Source: JACVRN01 sp036389255 | GTDB taxonomy: Bacteria > Acidobacteriota > Blastocatellia > Pyrinomonadales > Pyrinomonadaceae | Reading direction: 5' to 3' | Assembly: GCA_036389255.1 (NCBI GenBank) | Contig: DASVQI010000041.1 | Span: forward strand, 186,001-250,000 | Length of the DNA stretch: 64,000 nt | In this document: in pieces, positions 34,485 to 42,366 of the stretch | How positions within the stretch are numbered: the first letter of the stretch is position 1 | Layout of the letters: each line of letters opens with the position of its first letter | Notes under the pieces: model-generated | The model's database searches: none | Seen by the model: only the letters and a program-made list of their open reading frames with translations | Told to the model about the DNA's origin: nothing | Translations under genes and position numbers: made by a program

Positions 34485-34531
34485 GACGCGGCGAAAGAGA
34501 AGCTTAAAGTCTTTCGCCGCGTCTTTCTGTT
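34485..34531 (+). terminator. Intrinsic terminator after the subtilase gene
   Basis: Perfect 14-bp stem (34485-34498 with 34510-34523), 11-base loop, followed by TTTCTGTTCTT. It lies 28 bases after the stop codon. Confidence 0.85.
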
Positions 34532-34634
34532 CTTAACTTGCGTGCGGGGGCCGAATGTGTGATGATTTGTCTTTCAGGAGAGCAGGCAGGTTTCATCCTT
34601 TTTATGAGTCCTGATCTTTTAAGGAGAGAAGAGA

Positions 34635-35405
34635 GTGAAAGCGGAATTAGAGCAGTTAATCGCTTTGCAGAACGCAGACACAAGCATACGTAGACTACAA
34701 TCCGAAATAGATAGCATCCCTCAAAGGCGCGCTGATATCGAAAAAGAGTTCGAGCAGCGCGCCTTTGATATTCGGGCCATAGAAATGCGGCGCGACGATG
34801 CGCGTCAGGAGCGCACGCGGCTTGAAACGGAGCTACAGGAGCAGCGCGCACGCCTTGAACGGGCCGAGCGCAACCTGATGTCTTCGAAGAACGAGCATGA
34901 ATACACCGCAGCGATTCGTGAAGCGGACGCCGCGCGCAAACAGATTTCCCAGCTTGAGACGCAGACGCTCGAAAAGATGGAGACGCTTGAGCAGGCCGAG
35001 CGAGAGCTTAAAGAACGCGAGCCTGAAATCTCCAACATGCAGGCCGAGCACGACGAGCGCATGCGTGCCTTCGAAGAACAGACACGAGTACAGACAGAAC
35101 AGCTCGCAGTGAGCCGCGAAGAGCGCGCGCGGCTGATAGAAGTCCTGCCGAAACAGTTGAGCGCTACTTACAACCGACTAGTCACGCGCATACGCGACGG
35201 CGTGGCGCTGGCGGAAGCTCGCAACGGCTCATGCTCAGCCTGCTTCATGGCGCTCAGGCCGCAGGTCATGGCCGAAGTCCGTCGCGGCGAAGAGATAATA
35301 GTGTGCGAAAACTGCAATCGCATTCTCTACTACGTGCATGCTGACTCGTCTCAGAATAAGAGCCGCCCGGCGGCGTCTGCCGCCTCCGAGGTGGCGGCCT
35401 CTTAA
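34635..35405 (+). CDS. Coiled-coil C4-type zinc-ribbon protein (DUF164 family)
   Basis: 256 residues from a GTG (34635) placed seven bases after AAGGAGAG. Residues about 2-160 form a long coiled coil (LEQLIALQNADTSIRRLQ..., LERAERNLMSSKNEHEY). A C-terminal zinc ribbon has CSACF and CENCNRILYY. Family members are cytoplasmic, nucleic-acid or translation-associated; the exact role is unsettled. A Ser/Ala-rich tail ends the protein. galE follows after 45 bases and may be co-transcribed. Confidence 0.82.
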   Translation: MKAELEQLIALQNADTSIRRLQSEIDSIPQRRADIEKEFEQRAFDIRAIEMRRDDARQERTRLETELQEQRARLERAERNLMSSKNEHEYTAAIREADAARKQISQLETQTLEKMETLEQAERELKEREPEISNMQAEHDERMRAFEEQTRVQTEQLAVSREERARLIEVLPKQLSATYNRLVTRIRDGVALAEARNGSCSACFMALRPQVMAEVRRGEEIIVCENCNRILYYVHADSSQNKSRPAASAASEVAAS

Positions 35406-35450
35406 AGATAAGGGCTCGGGCAGCTTCTACCTGTTATCTCTGAAACTCTT

Positions 35451-36431
35451 ATGCGTGTTCTTGTCACAGGCGGGGCCGGGTACATAGGGAGCGTGGTGAC
35501 GGAAGAGCTTGTCCGGGGCGGCCACGAAGCGGTCGTCTACGACAGTCTTTACAAGGGGCACCGCGAGGCCGTTGTCAGTGAAGCCAAGCTCATCGAAGGC
35601 GACCTGATGGACGTGGAGCGCGTGCGCCGCGCGCTCAGTGAAAACCGCATCGAGGCGGTGATTCACATGGCGGCTGATTCGCTCGTGGGTGAATCGGTTG
35701 AGAAGCCCGCGAAGTATTACCGCAACAACGTGGTCGCCGGACTCGCGCTGCTGGAAGCAATGCTGGCGGAGGATGTGAAGCGGCTGGTCTTCTCTTCGAC
35801 CGCAGCCGTCTACGGCGAGCCGGAGAAGCAGCCCATAGAGGAACAGGACGCGACGAGCCCGACCAACCCTTACGGCGAATCCAAGCTTGCCTTCGAGCGC
35901 GCGCTCAACTGGTACGACCAAGCCTACAACCTTCGCTACGCTTCACTTCGCTACTTCAACGCTGCCGGCGCGACACAGTCTTGCGGCGAGTCGCACGACC
36001 CCGAATCGCACCTGATTCCGATTGTCCTGCAAGCCGCGTCCGGTCGCCGCTCCCACGTAGAAGTTTACGGCGACGATTACCCTACGCGAGACGGAACGTG
36101 CGTGCGCGACTACATACACGTCGTTGACCTTGCGCGTGCGCACATACTCGCGCTCGGCGTGCTGGATGAGCGAAGCCGCATTTATAATCTAGGCTGCGGA
36201 GGCGAAGGCTACTCTGTCAGCGAGGTGATAGAAACAGCCCGCGCCGTTACGGGCCGCGAGATAAAGGTTCGCACGGGCGCGCGCCGGGCAGGCGACCCCG
36301 CCGTGCTGATAGCAAGCTCTGAAAGAATCAGAAGCGAGCTTGCGTGGCGGCCCGAAAGGCAGGACTTGAAAGTCATCATACAGTCGGCTTGGGCATGGAT
36401 GCGGGAACACCCGAACGGCTATAAAGAGTAG
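35451..36431 (+). CDS. galE: UDP-glucose 4-epimerase
   Basis: 326 residues, extended SDR. NAD-binding GGAGYIGS (7-14), a SSTAAVYGEP segment with the catalytic Ser/Thr, Tyr141-x3-Lys145 (NPYGESK), LRYFNAAGA and the sugar-binding region DYPTRDGTCVRDYIHVVDLA. Interconverts UDP-glucose and UDP-galactose, feeding surface polysaccharide synthesis. ATG 35451 gives the standard N-terminus. No other sugar genes adjoin. Confidence 0.93.
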   Translation: MRVLVTGGAGYIGSVVTEELVRGGHEAVVYDSLYKGHREAVVSEAKLIEGDLMDVERVRRALSENRIEAVIHMAADSLVGESVEKPAKYYRNNVVAGLALLEAMLAEDVKRLVFSSTAAVYGEPEKQPIEEQDATSPTNPYGESKLAFERALNWYDQAYNLRYASLRYFNAAGATQSCGESHDPESHLIPIVLQAASGRRSHVEVYGDDYPTRDGTCVRDYIHVVDLARAHILALGVLDERSRIYNLGCGGEGYSVSEVIETARAVTGREIKVRTGARRAGDPAVLIASSERIRSELAWRPERQDLKVIIQSAWAWMREHPNGYKE

Positions 36432-36589
36432 AGGCTTTTCTCTCCCGCGACATTTCTCCCCTTTTCTTCCCCTTCAAAATTCCCCCGAATTTCAGAACTA
36501 AAGAGACGGTTTCGCACAAGCTTCGTCAAACATTGGTGCGACTCTTGAGCGACGCAAAAAAAGTAACAGAACTATCGGAGGAATAGAAA

Positions 36590-37411
36590 ATGGCAGAATC
36601 AATGCAAGAGGCACTTGAGCAGGCAGGTGTCACCGGAACGGAAACCGGCAATGAAGGCGGCGAGCGCGGCTGGAATGTGCCCGGAATGTTCAGTGGAGAA
36701 GTGAACGTAGGACAGACGGAGCGCTGGGCTTCGGCACTGGGCGGCGGCGCGCTCGCGGTCTACGGCCTCACGCAGCTTATCAGGAGCGGCTCTTGGGGAG
36801 GCGCAGTCCTTGCTCTGGTCGGCGGCTCTCTCATCTATCGCGGCACGAGCGGCCATTGCGCCATGTACGAGGCCGCAGGCATCAACACTACCGGAACAGC
36901 CACGGGCGAGAAGAGCCCCGTGGTGAGCGTCCCGGCCGAGCGCGGTATCAAAGTGGAAGAGAGCATAGTCATCAACAACCGCACGCCCGAGGAGCTTTAC
37001 GGCTTCTGGCGCAACTTCGAGAACCTGCCGCGCTTCATGGATCACCTTGAGTCCGTGACGGCTAGCGGCAATCGCTCGCACTGGGTTGCAAAGGCTCCTG
37101 CCGGAACGAGCGTTGAATGGGACGCGGAAGTCTACAACGAGAAGCAGGGCGAGCTGATAGCTTGGCGCTCGCTCGAAGGCTCGCAGGTAGATAACGCGGG
37201 TTCCGTTCACTTCACTGCGGCTCCGGGCGGAGGCGGCACTGAGGTTCGCGTCGTCCTCAAGTACGACCCGCCGGGCGGCGCAATCGGCGCAGCTGTGGCC
37301 AAGCTTTTCGGAGAAGAGCCGTCGCAGCAGATTCGTGAAGACCTGCGCCGCTTCAAGCAGTTGATGGAGACGAGCGCTTCTGATGGTCAGGCTTCAGGCA
37401 AAGGCGCGTAG
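36590..37411 (+). CDS. Membrane-anchored SRPBCC (polyketide-cyclase-like) protein
   Basis: 273 residues; GGAGGAA eight bases before ATG 36590. A short hydrophilic N-terminus is followed by two close hydrophobic helices (about 47-85, LGGGALAVYGLTQLI, AVLALVGGSLIYRG), DUF2892-like. A SRPBCC domain follows (about 118-260): VEESIVINNRTPEELYGFWRNFENLPRFM is the typical first strand-helix pattern. Such fusions are common in soil bacteria near general-stress genes; ligand unknown. A 54-residue acidic protein follows. Confidence 0.8.
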   Translation: MAESMQEALEQAGVTGTETGNEGGERGWNVPGMFSGEVNVGQTERWASALGGGALAVYGLTQLIRSGSWGGAVLALVGGSLIYRGTSGHCAMYEAAGINTTGTATGEKSPVVSVPAERGIKVEESIVINNRTPEELYGFWRNFENLPRFMDHLESVTASGNRSHWVAKAPAGTSVEWDAEVYNEKQGELIAWRSLEGSQVDNAGSVHFTAAPGGGGTEVRVVLKYDPPGGAIGAAVAKLFGEEPSQQIREDLRRFKQLMETSASDGQASGKGA

Positions 37412-37472
37412 ACCGGAACGATAAACAGTGAGCGAGGCTGGCGATAATCGTTCATTGCTTATGGAGGAACGT

Positions 37473-37637
37473 ATGGCGGAAGAGAAAAAAGGTGAAGGCC
37501 AACGGGGCGAATCGGGCGGCTCGTCTTCAGGCGACGAGCCGCAGACGGGCGACCCCGGAAGAACACCCGGCACAGCCGAAGGCGACCGGGAGACGGTCGA
37601 ACAAGACCTCGAAAACAGAGAAGGCAGTCGTGACTGA
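37473..37637 (+). CDS. Small hydrophilic acidic protein (54 aa)
   Basis: MAEEKKGEGQRGESGG... is preceded by GGAGGA at optimal distance from ATG 37473; a GTG at 37428 would add 15 residues but lacks a site. The sequence is almost free of hydrophobic residues (Gly, Glu, Ser, Asp, Thr), hence intrinsically disordered, as in small stress proteins. It lies 62 bases after the SRPBCC gene, probably in one operon. No family assigned. Confidence 0.5.
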   Translation: MAEEKKGEGQRGESGGSSSGDEPQTGDPGRTPGTAEGDRETVEQDLENREGSRD

Positions 37638-37642
37638 GCGTC

Positions 37643-37716
37643 TCTAAAGTCTCAGGCTCCGTGTCTCAAGGCCAAAGATTCTCTCTTTTAACTTGGGACA
37701 TGGAGCCTGGGGCTTT
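37643..37716. repeat. Intergenic degenerate-heptamer hairpin (R12)
   Basis: Left arm with GTCTCAGGCTCC and TCAAGGCCAAAG, right arm with ACTTGGG, ACATGGA, GCCTGGG, GCTTT. The 15-mer CTTTTAACTTGGGAC is identical to one in R4, 24 kb away. Lies between convergent genes. Confidence 0.75.
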
Positions 37717-38158
37717 ACTTCTCTACGGCCACTCCATGCTTGTAGACAAGCTCGCCGCCGAGCCAGCCGCTAATGGTGACGCTGGCCACGCCTGCTATCG
37801 AAAGCAGAAGCGGGATTGTGAAGCTTCCACCTACCAGCCCCGCGCCGCTCAAGGTTCTCAGGTAGAAGCTCGCGGCGAAGAGCAAGAGCGCCAGCACGTT
37901 GAAGCGCGCGTGCCACGCGGCGATTCTGGATACTCTTTTATCTCGAATTGAAAAGTAATCTATGATGCCGAAGACGGCCGCCAGAATAGCGCCCAGAATT
38001 CCGCCCGCCAAGGTGTAAAAGGCTATCCATGCCCATGCCGGGTCGCCGCGCCACAGGTAGATTAAGTCTGCCACGAGTGAAAAGACCCAGAGCGCAATCG
38101 GAAAAGGAATGAGCATAGGGTGAATGGGATGACCCATTAGCTTGGCCGGACTGGACAC
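37715..38158 (-). CDS. DUF2231-like four-helix membrane protein
   Basis: 147 residues, start MSSPAKLMGHPIHPMLIPFPIALW with the HPIHPMLIPFP signature of DUF2231. Four membrane helices (about 16-36, 46-68, 85-103, 112-136). Function of the family is unknown; His residues near the membrane face suggest haem or metal contact but this is speculative. Divergent from the FAD-Rieske gene, convergent with the acidic small protein. Confidence 0.78.
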   Translation of the reverse strand: MSSPAKLMGHPIHPMLIPFPIALWVFSLVADLIYLWRGDPAWAWIAFYTLAGGILGAILAAVFGIIDYFSIRDKRVSRIAAWHARFNVLALLLFAASFYLRTLSGAGLVGGSFTIPLLLSIAGVASVTISGWLGGELVYKHGVAVEK

Positions 38159-38262
38159 TGAAAAATTCCCCCTTCACTTTCATCAATCACAAACGGGCTG
38201 CAATCAAAACTGCTACTTAACAGGAGGCTCTGTCAAGAGCCTGAGACGACGGACAAAAGATT

Positions 38263-39807
38263 ATGAGGAGCGATTCAGGAAGAACAGTTTCACTTTGGCG
38301 AGCGACCTCGGAGGAGCTTTCGGGGTCGGCCATGAAGTCGGACGCGAGCGCAGATGTCTGCGTCGTGGGCGCTGGTATAGCGGGCTTGACGACCGCTTAT
38401 CTTCTGGGGCGCGAAGGCCGCTCCGTGGTGGTGCTGGACGACGGCCCGGTCGGCGGCGGCAACACCGAAAGGACGACCGCGCACCTGTCGAACGCGATTG
38501 ACGACCGCTACTTTGAGATAGAGCGGCTGCACGGCGAGCGCGGCGCACGCATCGCTGCCGAGAGCCACACTGCGGCCATAGACACGATTGAGAGAATCGT
38601 GCAGGAAGAGGGAATTGACTGCGACTTTGAGCGGCTGGACGGTTATCTCTTCGCGCCGCCCAGAAAATCCAGAAAGGTTCTGGAAGACGAGCTGAAGGCG
38701 GCCCATCGAGCGGGGCTTGAAAGCGTGGAGCGCGTGAAGCGTGCGCCGGTTGAGTCATTCGACACCGGCTCCTGTCTGCGGTTTCCGAGCCAAGGGCAGT
38801 TTCATCCCATGAAGTACCTGAACAGCCTAGCGGAGCTTGTGAGGCGCGACGGCGGATTAATCTTCACGGGCGGCGCGGCACACGCCGAAGAGATTCAGGG
38901 CGGCGACGATGCGCGCGTGCGAACGAGCGGAGGCTACACGGTCACGGCCCGCGACATAGTGGTTGCGACCAACTCGCCCGTCAACGACCGCTTCGAGATA
39001 CACACCAAACAGGCTCCCTACATGACCTACGTGATAGGCGCGCGAATACCGCGTGGCTCTGTCCCGCACGCGCTCTACTGGGACACGCTAGACCCTTATC
39101 ATTACGTGCGCGTGCAGAAGGCCGAAGAGGCTGACGCCGATTACGAGGTTCTGATTATCGGCGGCGAAGACCACAAGACGGGTCAGGAGCATGATTTCAG
39201 CAGGCGCTATAGCCGTCTTGAGAAGTGGGCGCGCTTCCGCTTCCCGCAGATAATAGAGATAGAGTTTCGCTGGTCGGGCATGGTCTTTGAGACGATTGAC
39301 GGTCTTGCTTTCATCGGGCGCAACCCTGCGGACGAGCCCAACGTCTACATCGCCACGGGCGATTCGGGCATGGGCATGACGCACGGGACAATCGCTGGTC
39401 TTCTGCTGACAGACCTCATCGTGGGGCGCGACAATCACTGGGCCGAAACTTACGACCCTGCGCGAAAGACCCTTTCGGCTCTGGGCGAGTTCACGAAGGA
39501 GAATCTAAACGTCGCCGCTCAGTTCATGGACTACGTAACGCCCGGCGAGGTGGACGACGAGTCGCAAGTAAAGCCCGGCGAGGGCGCGCTGATTCGCGGC
39601 GGCCTGTCCAAGACGGCCGTCTATCGTGACGAAGACGGAGTGGTGCATCGCATGTCTGCCATCTGTGTTCATCTTGGCTGCATAGTCAACTGGAACACGA
39701 ACGAGAAGACGTGGGACTGCCCGTGTCACGGCTCGCGTTACGACTCTACGGGCCGCGTCATCAACGGCCCCGCCAACAGAGACCTCGACCCCGTCAGCGA
39801 CGATTAG
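38263..39807 (+). CDS. FAD-dependent oxidoreductase with C-terminal Rieske [2Fe-2S] domain
   Basis: 514 residues. DAO-type FAD domain: VCVVGAGIAGLTTAYLL (GxGxxG, about 32-37), GGGNTERTTAHL, and a C-terminal IATGDSGMGMTHGTIAG FAD contact (about 365-381). The Rieske domain occupies about 425-514 with CVHLGC and CPCHGS ligands. The start MRSDSGRTVSLWRATSEE resembles the N-terminus usual in this family, so ATG 38263 is preferred over 38332. It probably transfers electrons from an amine or similar substrate through FAD to the Fe-S cluster; substrate unknown. Divergent from the DUF2231 gene. Confidence 0.86.
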   Translation: MRSDSGRTVSLWRATSEELSGSAMKSDASADVCVVGAGIAGLTTAYLLGREGRSVVVLDDGPVGGGNTERTTAHLSNAIDDRYFEIERLHGERGARIAAESHTAAIDTIERIVQEEGIDCDFERLDGYLFAPPRKSRKVLEDELKAAHRAGLESVERVKRAPVESFDTGSCLRFPSQGQFHPMKYLNSLAELVRRDGGLIFTGGAAHAEEIQGGDDARVRTSGGYTVTARDIVVATNSPVNDRFEIHTKQAPYMTYVIGARIPRGSVPHALYWDTLDPYHYVRVQKAEEADADYEVLIIGGEDHKTGQEHDFSRRYSRLEKWARFRFPQIIEIEFRWSGMVFETIDGLAFIGRNPADEPNVYIATGDSGMGMTHGTIAGLLLTDLIVGRDNHWAETYDPARKTLSALGEFTKENLNVAAQFMDYVTPGEVDDESQVKPGEGALIRGGLSKTAVYRDEDGVVHRMSAICVHLGCIVNWNTNEKTWDCPCHGSRYDSTGRVINGPANRDLDPVSDD

Positions 39808-39829
39808 AAAGTCAGGCGCTTCATTCAGT

Positions 39830-40321
39830 ATGAAGAAAGAGGAACAGAGATTCGTGGTTCAGGAGCATCATGCGAGCCATCTTCACTGGGACTTCAGGCT
39901 GGAGATGGGAGGGGTGCTCAAGAGCTGGGCCGTGCCCAAGGGGCCTTCGCGCGACGCTTCCGTCAAGCGGCTGGCCGTTGAAGTGGAAGACCACGCCGTC
40001 TCTTATCTGACCTACACGGGCGAAATCTCGGAAGGCCATTACGGCGCGGGACAGGTCTATCGCTGGGACATTGGCACGTACGAGATGGAAGGCGACGTAG
40101 ACCCTATGGGCGCGTGGCGCGCTGGCGCGCTCAAGTTTTATCTGAAGGGCAAACGGCTGCGCGGCCTGTGGCGGCTCTTCAGGATGAAGGGGCGCAGGGA
40201 AGGCGACAAGCCGCTCTGGCTGCTTCAGAAGGTGAAGGACGCGGAAGCGGTCGCGGGCGACGAAGCCGAACTTACAGGCGAAAGCTCAAAAAAGAGAGGC
40301 GCGGCAAGAAAGAAGAGATAA
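39830..40321 (+). CDS. Stand-alone LigD-type DNA 3'-phosphoesterase
   Basis: 163 residues, only the phosphoesterase module of LigD. All catalytic residues known from Pseudomonas LigD have counterparts with the same spacing: His13, His19, Asp21, Arg23 (HHASHLHWDFRLE) and His55, Tyr59 (EDHAVSYL). LKSWAVPKGPS is also conserved. It trims 3'-phosphate or ribonucleotide ends before ligation in break repair. Polymerase and ligase domains are absent and no Ku or ligase gene is visible here. A Lys/Arg-rich tail (KKRGAARKKR) may bind DNA. It follows the FAD-Rieske gene by 22 bases. Confidence 0.9.
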   Translation: MKKEEQRFVVQEHHASHLHWDFRLEMGGVLKSWAVPKGPSRDASVKRLAVEVEDHAVSYLTYTGEISEGHYGAGQVYRWDIGTYEMEGDVDPMGAWRAGALKFYLKGKRLRGLWRLFRMKGRREGDKPLWLLQKVKDAEAVAGDEAELTGESSKKRGAARKKR

Positions 40322-40416
40322 TCCCATTGGCGCGGCTCGCGGCAAATATAGGCCCGCCCCGGCGTCAAACCCACGGCTGGCTCTCCCGCACATTTTCTGA
40401 TAGAAGAGAATCCATT

Positions 40417-40902
40417 ATGAAGATTAAAAAGAGAATCCTGCTGGCAGCCGCGCTTCTTCTGACTCTAGCGAGCGGCTACGCGCAGACCGGCGCGAGCGCC
40501 CGCGTGCAGCGCAAGAAAGAGGTGCAGGTCTACTTCTGGAGCGAGCGCGATTCGACTGCGAATAATCCTCTGGGCGTGAGCGCGGTCAAGCGTATGGTGG
40601 ACGGCAGAGAGCCCGCGCGTGCGGCCCTTCAGGCGCTGCTGCGCGGCCCCAACGCCGCAGAGAAAAAGCGTGGATACCTCAGCCTGAGCGTCGGAGAGTT
40701 AGACATAGGCTTGCTCTCAATCAGGGGAGGCACGGCGCGGGTCAACTTCGTCGCTTCGCGCAACTGGCCCGGCTGGCCCGGCGATATGTCGCCCCCTAGA
40801 TTCAGAGAAGCCGTCACGCGCACGCTCAAACAGTTTCCGACCGTCAAGCGCGTCATCATCTCCGTCAACGGCGACGCGAAATTCGATTCCAACGAAGGCT
40901 GA
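40417..40902 (+). CDS. Secreted GerMN-domain protein, paralogue of 18452-19000
   Basis: 161 residues from ATG 40417 (MKIKKRILLAAALLLTLAS, signal peptide ending ...GYAQ). A longer frame from 40114 overlaps the phosphoesterase gene and is rejected. GerMN pattern: EVQVYFWSERDS, AALQALLRGPNAAEKKRGY, ARVNFVASRNW and LKQFPTVKRVIISVNGD. About 30% similar by eye to the first GerMN protein, sharing the domain order but lacking its Cys residues. Function unknown. A large hairpin follows the stop. Confidence 0.72.
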   Translation: MKIKKRILLAAALLLTLASGYAQTGASARVQRKKEVQVYFWSERDSTANNPLGVSAVKRMVDGREPARAALQALLRGPNAAEKKRGYLSLSVGELDIGLLSIRGGTARVNFVASRNWPGWPGDMSPPRFREAVTRTLKQFPTVKRVIISVNGDAKFDSNEG

Positions 40903-41238
40903 CGAATTAGCGGGAAGGAAGCGCGCGACACGAAGCAGCACGAATGGCTTTTGAGCCTCCGTGCTGCTTCGTGTTGTGCGTCGTTCCCGCTTTCGTCTGC
41001 GAAGCCTTACAGAAATCAGACGGCCCCTGTGTATGAATACGCTCGTTTTATCCCATAAGTGGAATAGTCATCCAAGACTTTAAATCGCGCTGGCAGAAGT
41101 CTTCCGACGAGAAAAGGAGCCTGAAAGCACGCCTTTATGAAGATTCTGTCACTATTGCCTTCTATCACAGGGTTAAGGAACGGAGTTTGATTAGAGAACC
41201 TGCCCGGTAATTTAACGAGCGGGAATCGAACAAACAAT
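40903..41238 (+). other. Intergenic region upstream of topoisomerase IB
   Basis: 336 bases without a supported gene. The first 85 hold repeat R13. The remainder (40991-41238) has lower GC than the coding sequence and should carry the topoisomerase promoter; no clear hexamers or ribosome binding site could be chosen. Confidence 0.35.
40909..40990. repeat. Intergenic degenerate-word hairpin (R13)
   Basis: Arms about 40909-40949 and 40954-40990, loop TTTG. Left arm contains CACGAAGCAGCACGAA, right arm GTGCTGCTTCGTG. The AGCACGAA / TTCGTGCTG words recur in R15 at 50.1 kb. Begins a few bases after the GerMN stop. Confidence 0.75.
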
Positions 41239-42333
41239 ATGGCTACAGCACAGCAGTCGTTTCAAACGCCCCAGCCGATGGTGACCGCCAAAAGGCCGCA
41301 GGAGATAGTCGAGCGCGGTCGGCGTGCCCTGTGGTGGCGCAGGTGCGGCTCAAAGAGCAGAGGCTTCCGGTACGAAGACTCTGCGGGCAAGCCCATAAAC
41401 GACCCGGCTCAGCTTGAGCGCATACGCGCGCTCGTCATTCCTCCGGCATGGAAACACGTGCGCATCTCTCCGTTCCCGAAGAGCGGCCTTCAGGCCATAG
41501 GCATGGACACTAGCGGGCGCATTCAGTATCTCTATCACCCGCAGTTCGCCGCGCGACAGCAGCGCAAAAAATACGAGAAGATTGAGCGCTTCGGAGAGCA
41601 TCTGCCTTCGCTGAGAAGGCAGACGAACGAAGACATCTCGCGCGAAGGCTTTCCGAAGGAGCGCGTGCTAGCCGTCATAGTGCGGCTCATCAACGACCTG
41701 TATTTTCGCGTGGGCTCGGAGCAGAGCGTCGAGCGCTATCGCACCTACGGCGTCACCACCTTAAGAAACCGGCACCTTGAGATAAAACGGGGCGGGCGTC
41801 TCATCTTCAGCTTCGTGGGCAAGCATCACATACGCCAGCGCCGCATCATCGTTGACGAAGAGCTGGCGATGCTCATAGGCGACATAAAGAAGATAGGCGG
41901 CTCCAAGCTCTTTGAGTATTACGACCAAGACGGCAAGGTTAAGGCCATCAAGCCGCGAGAGGTCAACGACTACATCAAGGCCGCCACCTCGCCGGAATTT
42001 TCCGCCAAGGATTTCCGAACATGGGGCGGGACGCTGCTGGCGGCGATAAAGCTCGCGGAGCTTGGCGCTTGCGAAGATGAAAAACAGGCGAAGAAGAATC
42101 TGGTCAAAGCGGTCAAGGATGTGGCCGAGCATCTGGGCAACACTCCAACGGTCTGCCGCAGTTGCTACATACACCCGCTCGTGCTCGAAAGCTATCTGAA
42201 GGGGACTACGCTCGCGGAGTTTCGCCGCCGCGTAGAGCGCTACATACGCCGCATAGAGCCCGAATACCAGCCCGAAGAACTCGCGCTGCTGAAGATGCTC
42301 AAAGCCCAATCGAACGGAAAGAGCGCGGGCTAG
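41239..42333 (+). CDS. DNA topoisomerase IB (poxvirus/bacterial type)
   Basis: 364 residues. The N-terminal domain includes GRRALWWRRCG and IPPAWKHVRISPFP. The catalytic domain has the R/K/R/H set typical of the family (VGSEQSVERYRTYGVTTL, FVGKHHIRQR, DFRTWGGT) and the nucleophile Tyr310 in SCYIHP. It relaxes supercoils by a 3'-phosphotyrosyl link, ATP-independent. Location between the LigD phosphoesterase and rtcB makes a small nucleic-acid end-processing neighbourhood. C-terminus continues to within 34 bases of the convergent rtcB gene. Confidence 0.92.
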   Translation: MATAQQSFQTPQPMVTAKRPQEIVERGRRALWWRRCGSKSRGFRYEDSAGKPINDPAQLERIRALVIPPAWKHVRISPFPKSGLQAIGMDTSGRIQYLYHPQFAARQQRKKYEKIERFGEHLPSLRRQTNEDISREGFPKERVLAVIVRLINDLYFRVGSEQSVERYRTYGVTTLRNRHLEIKRGGRLIFSFVGKHHIRQRRIIVDEELAMLIGDIKKIGGSKLFEYYDQDGKVKAIKPREVNDYIKAATSPEFSAKDFRTWGGTLLAAIKLAELGACEDEKQAKKNLVKAVKDVAEHLGNTPTVCRSCYIHPLVLESYLKGTTLAEFRRRVERYIRRIEPEYQPEELALLKMLKAQSNGKSAG

Positions 42334-42366
42334 CTTCTTATCCCGCCCCGTTAATTGTTAAGCGCC

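Noticed and set aside
37661..37951. 96-residue plus-strand frame over the DUF2231 gene
   Set aside because: Covers repeat R12 and the antisense of a gene with the HPIHP signature; no coding support.
40114..40416. N-terminal extension of the second GerMN frame
   Set aside because: Overlaps the LigD phosphoesterase gene in another frame; the ATG at 40417 gives a perfect signal peptide.
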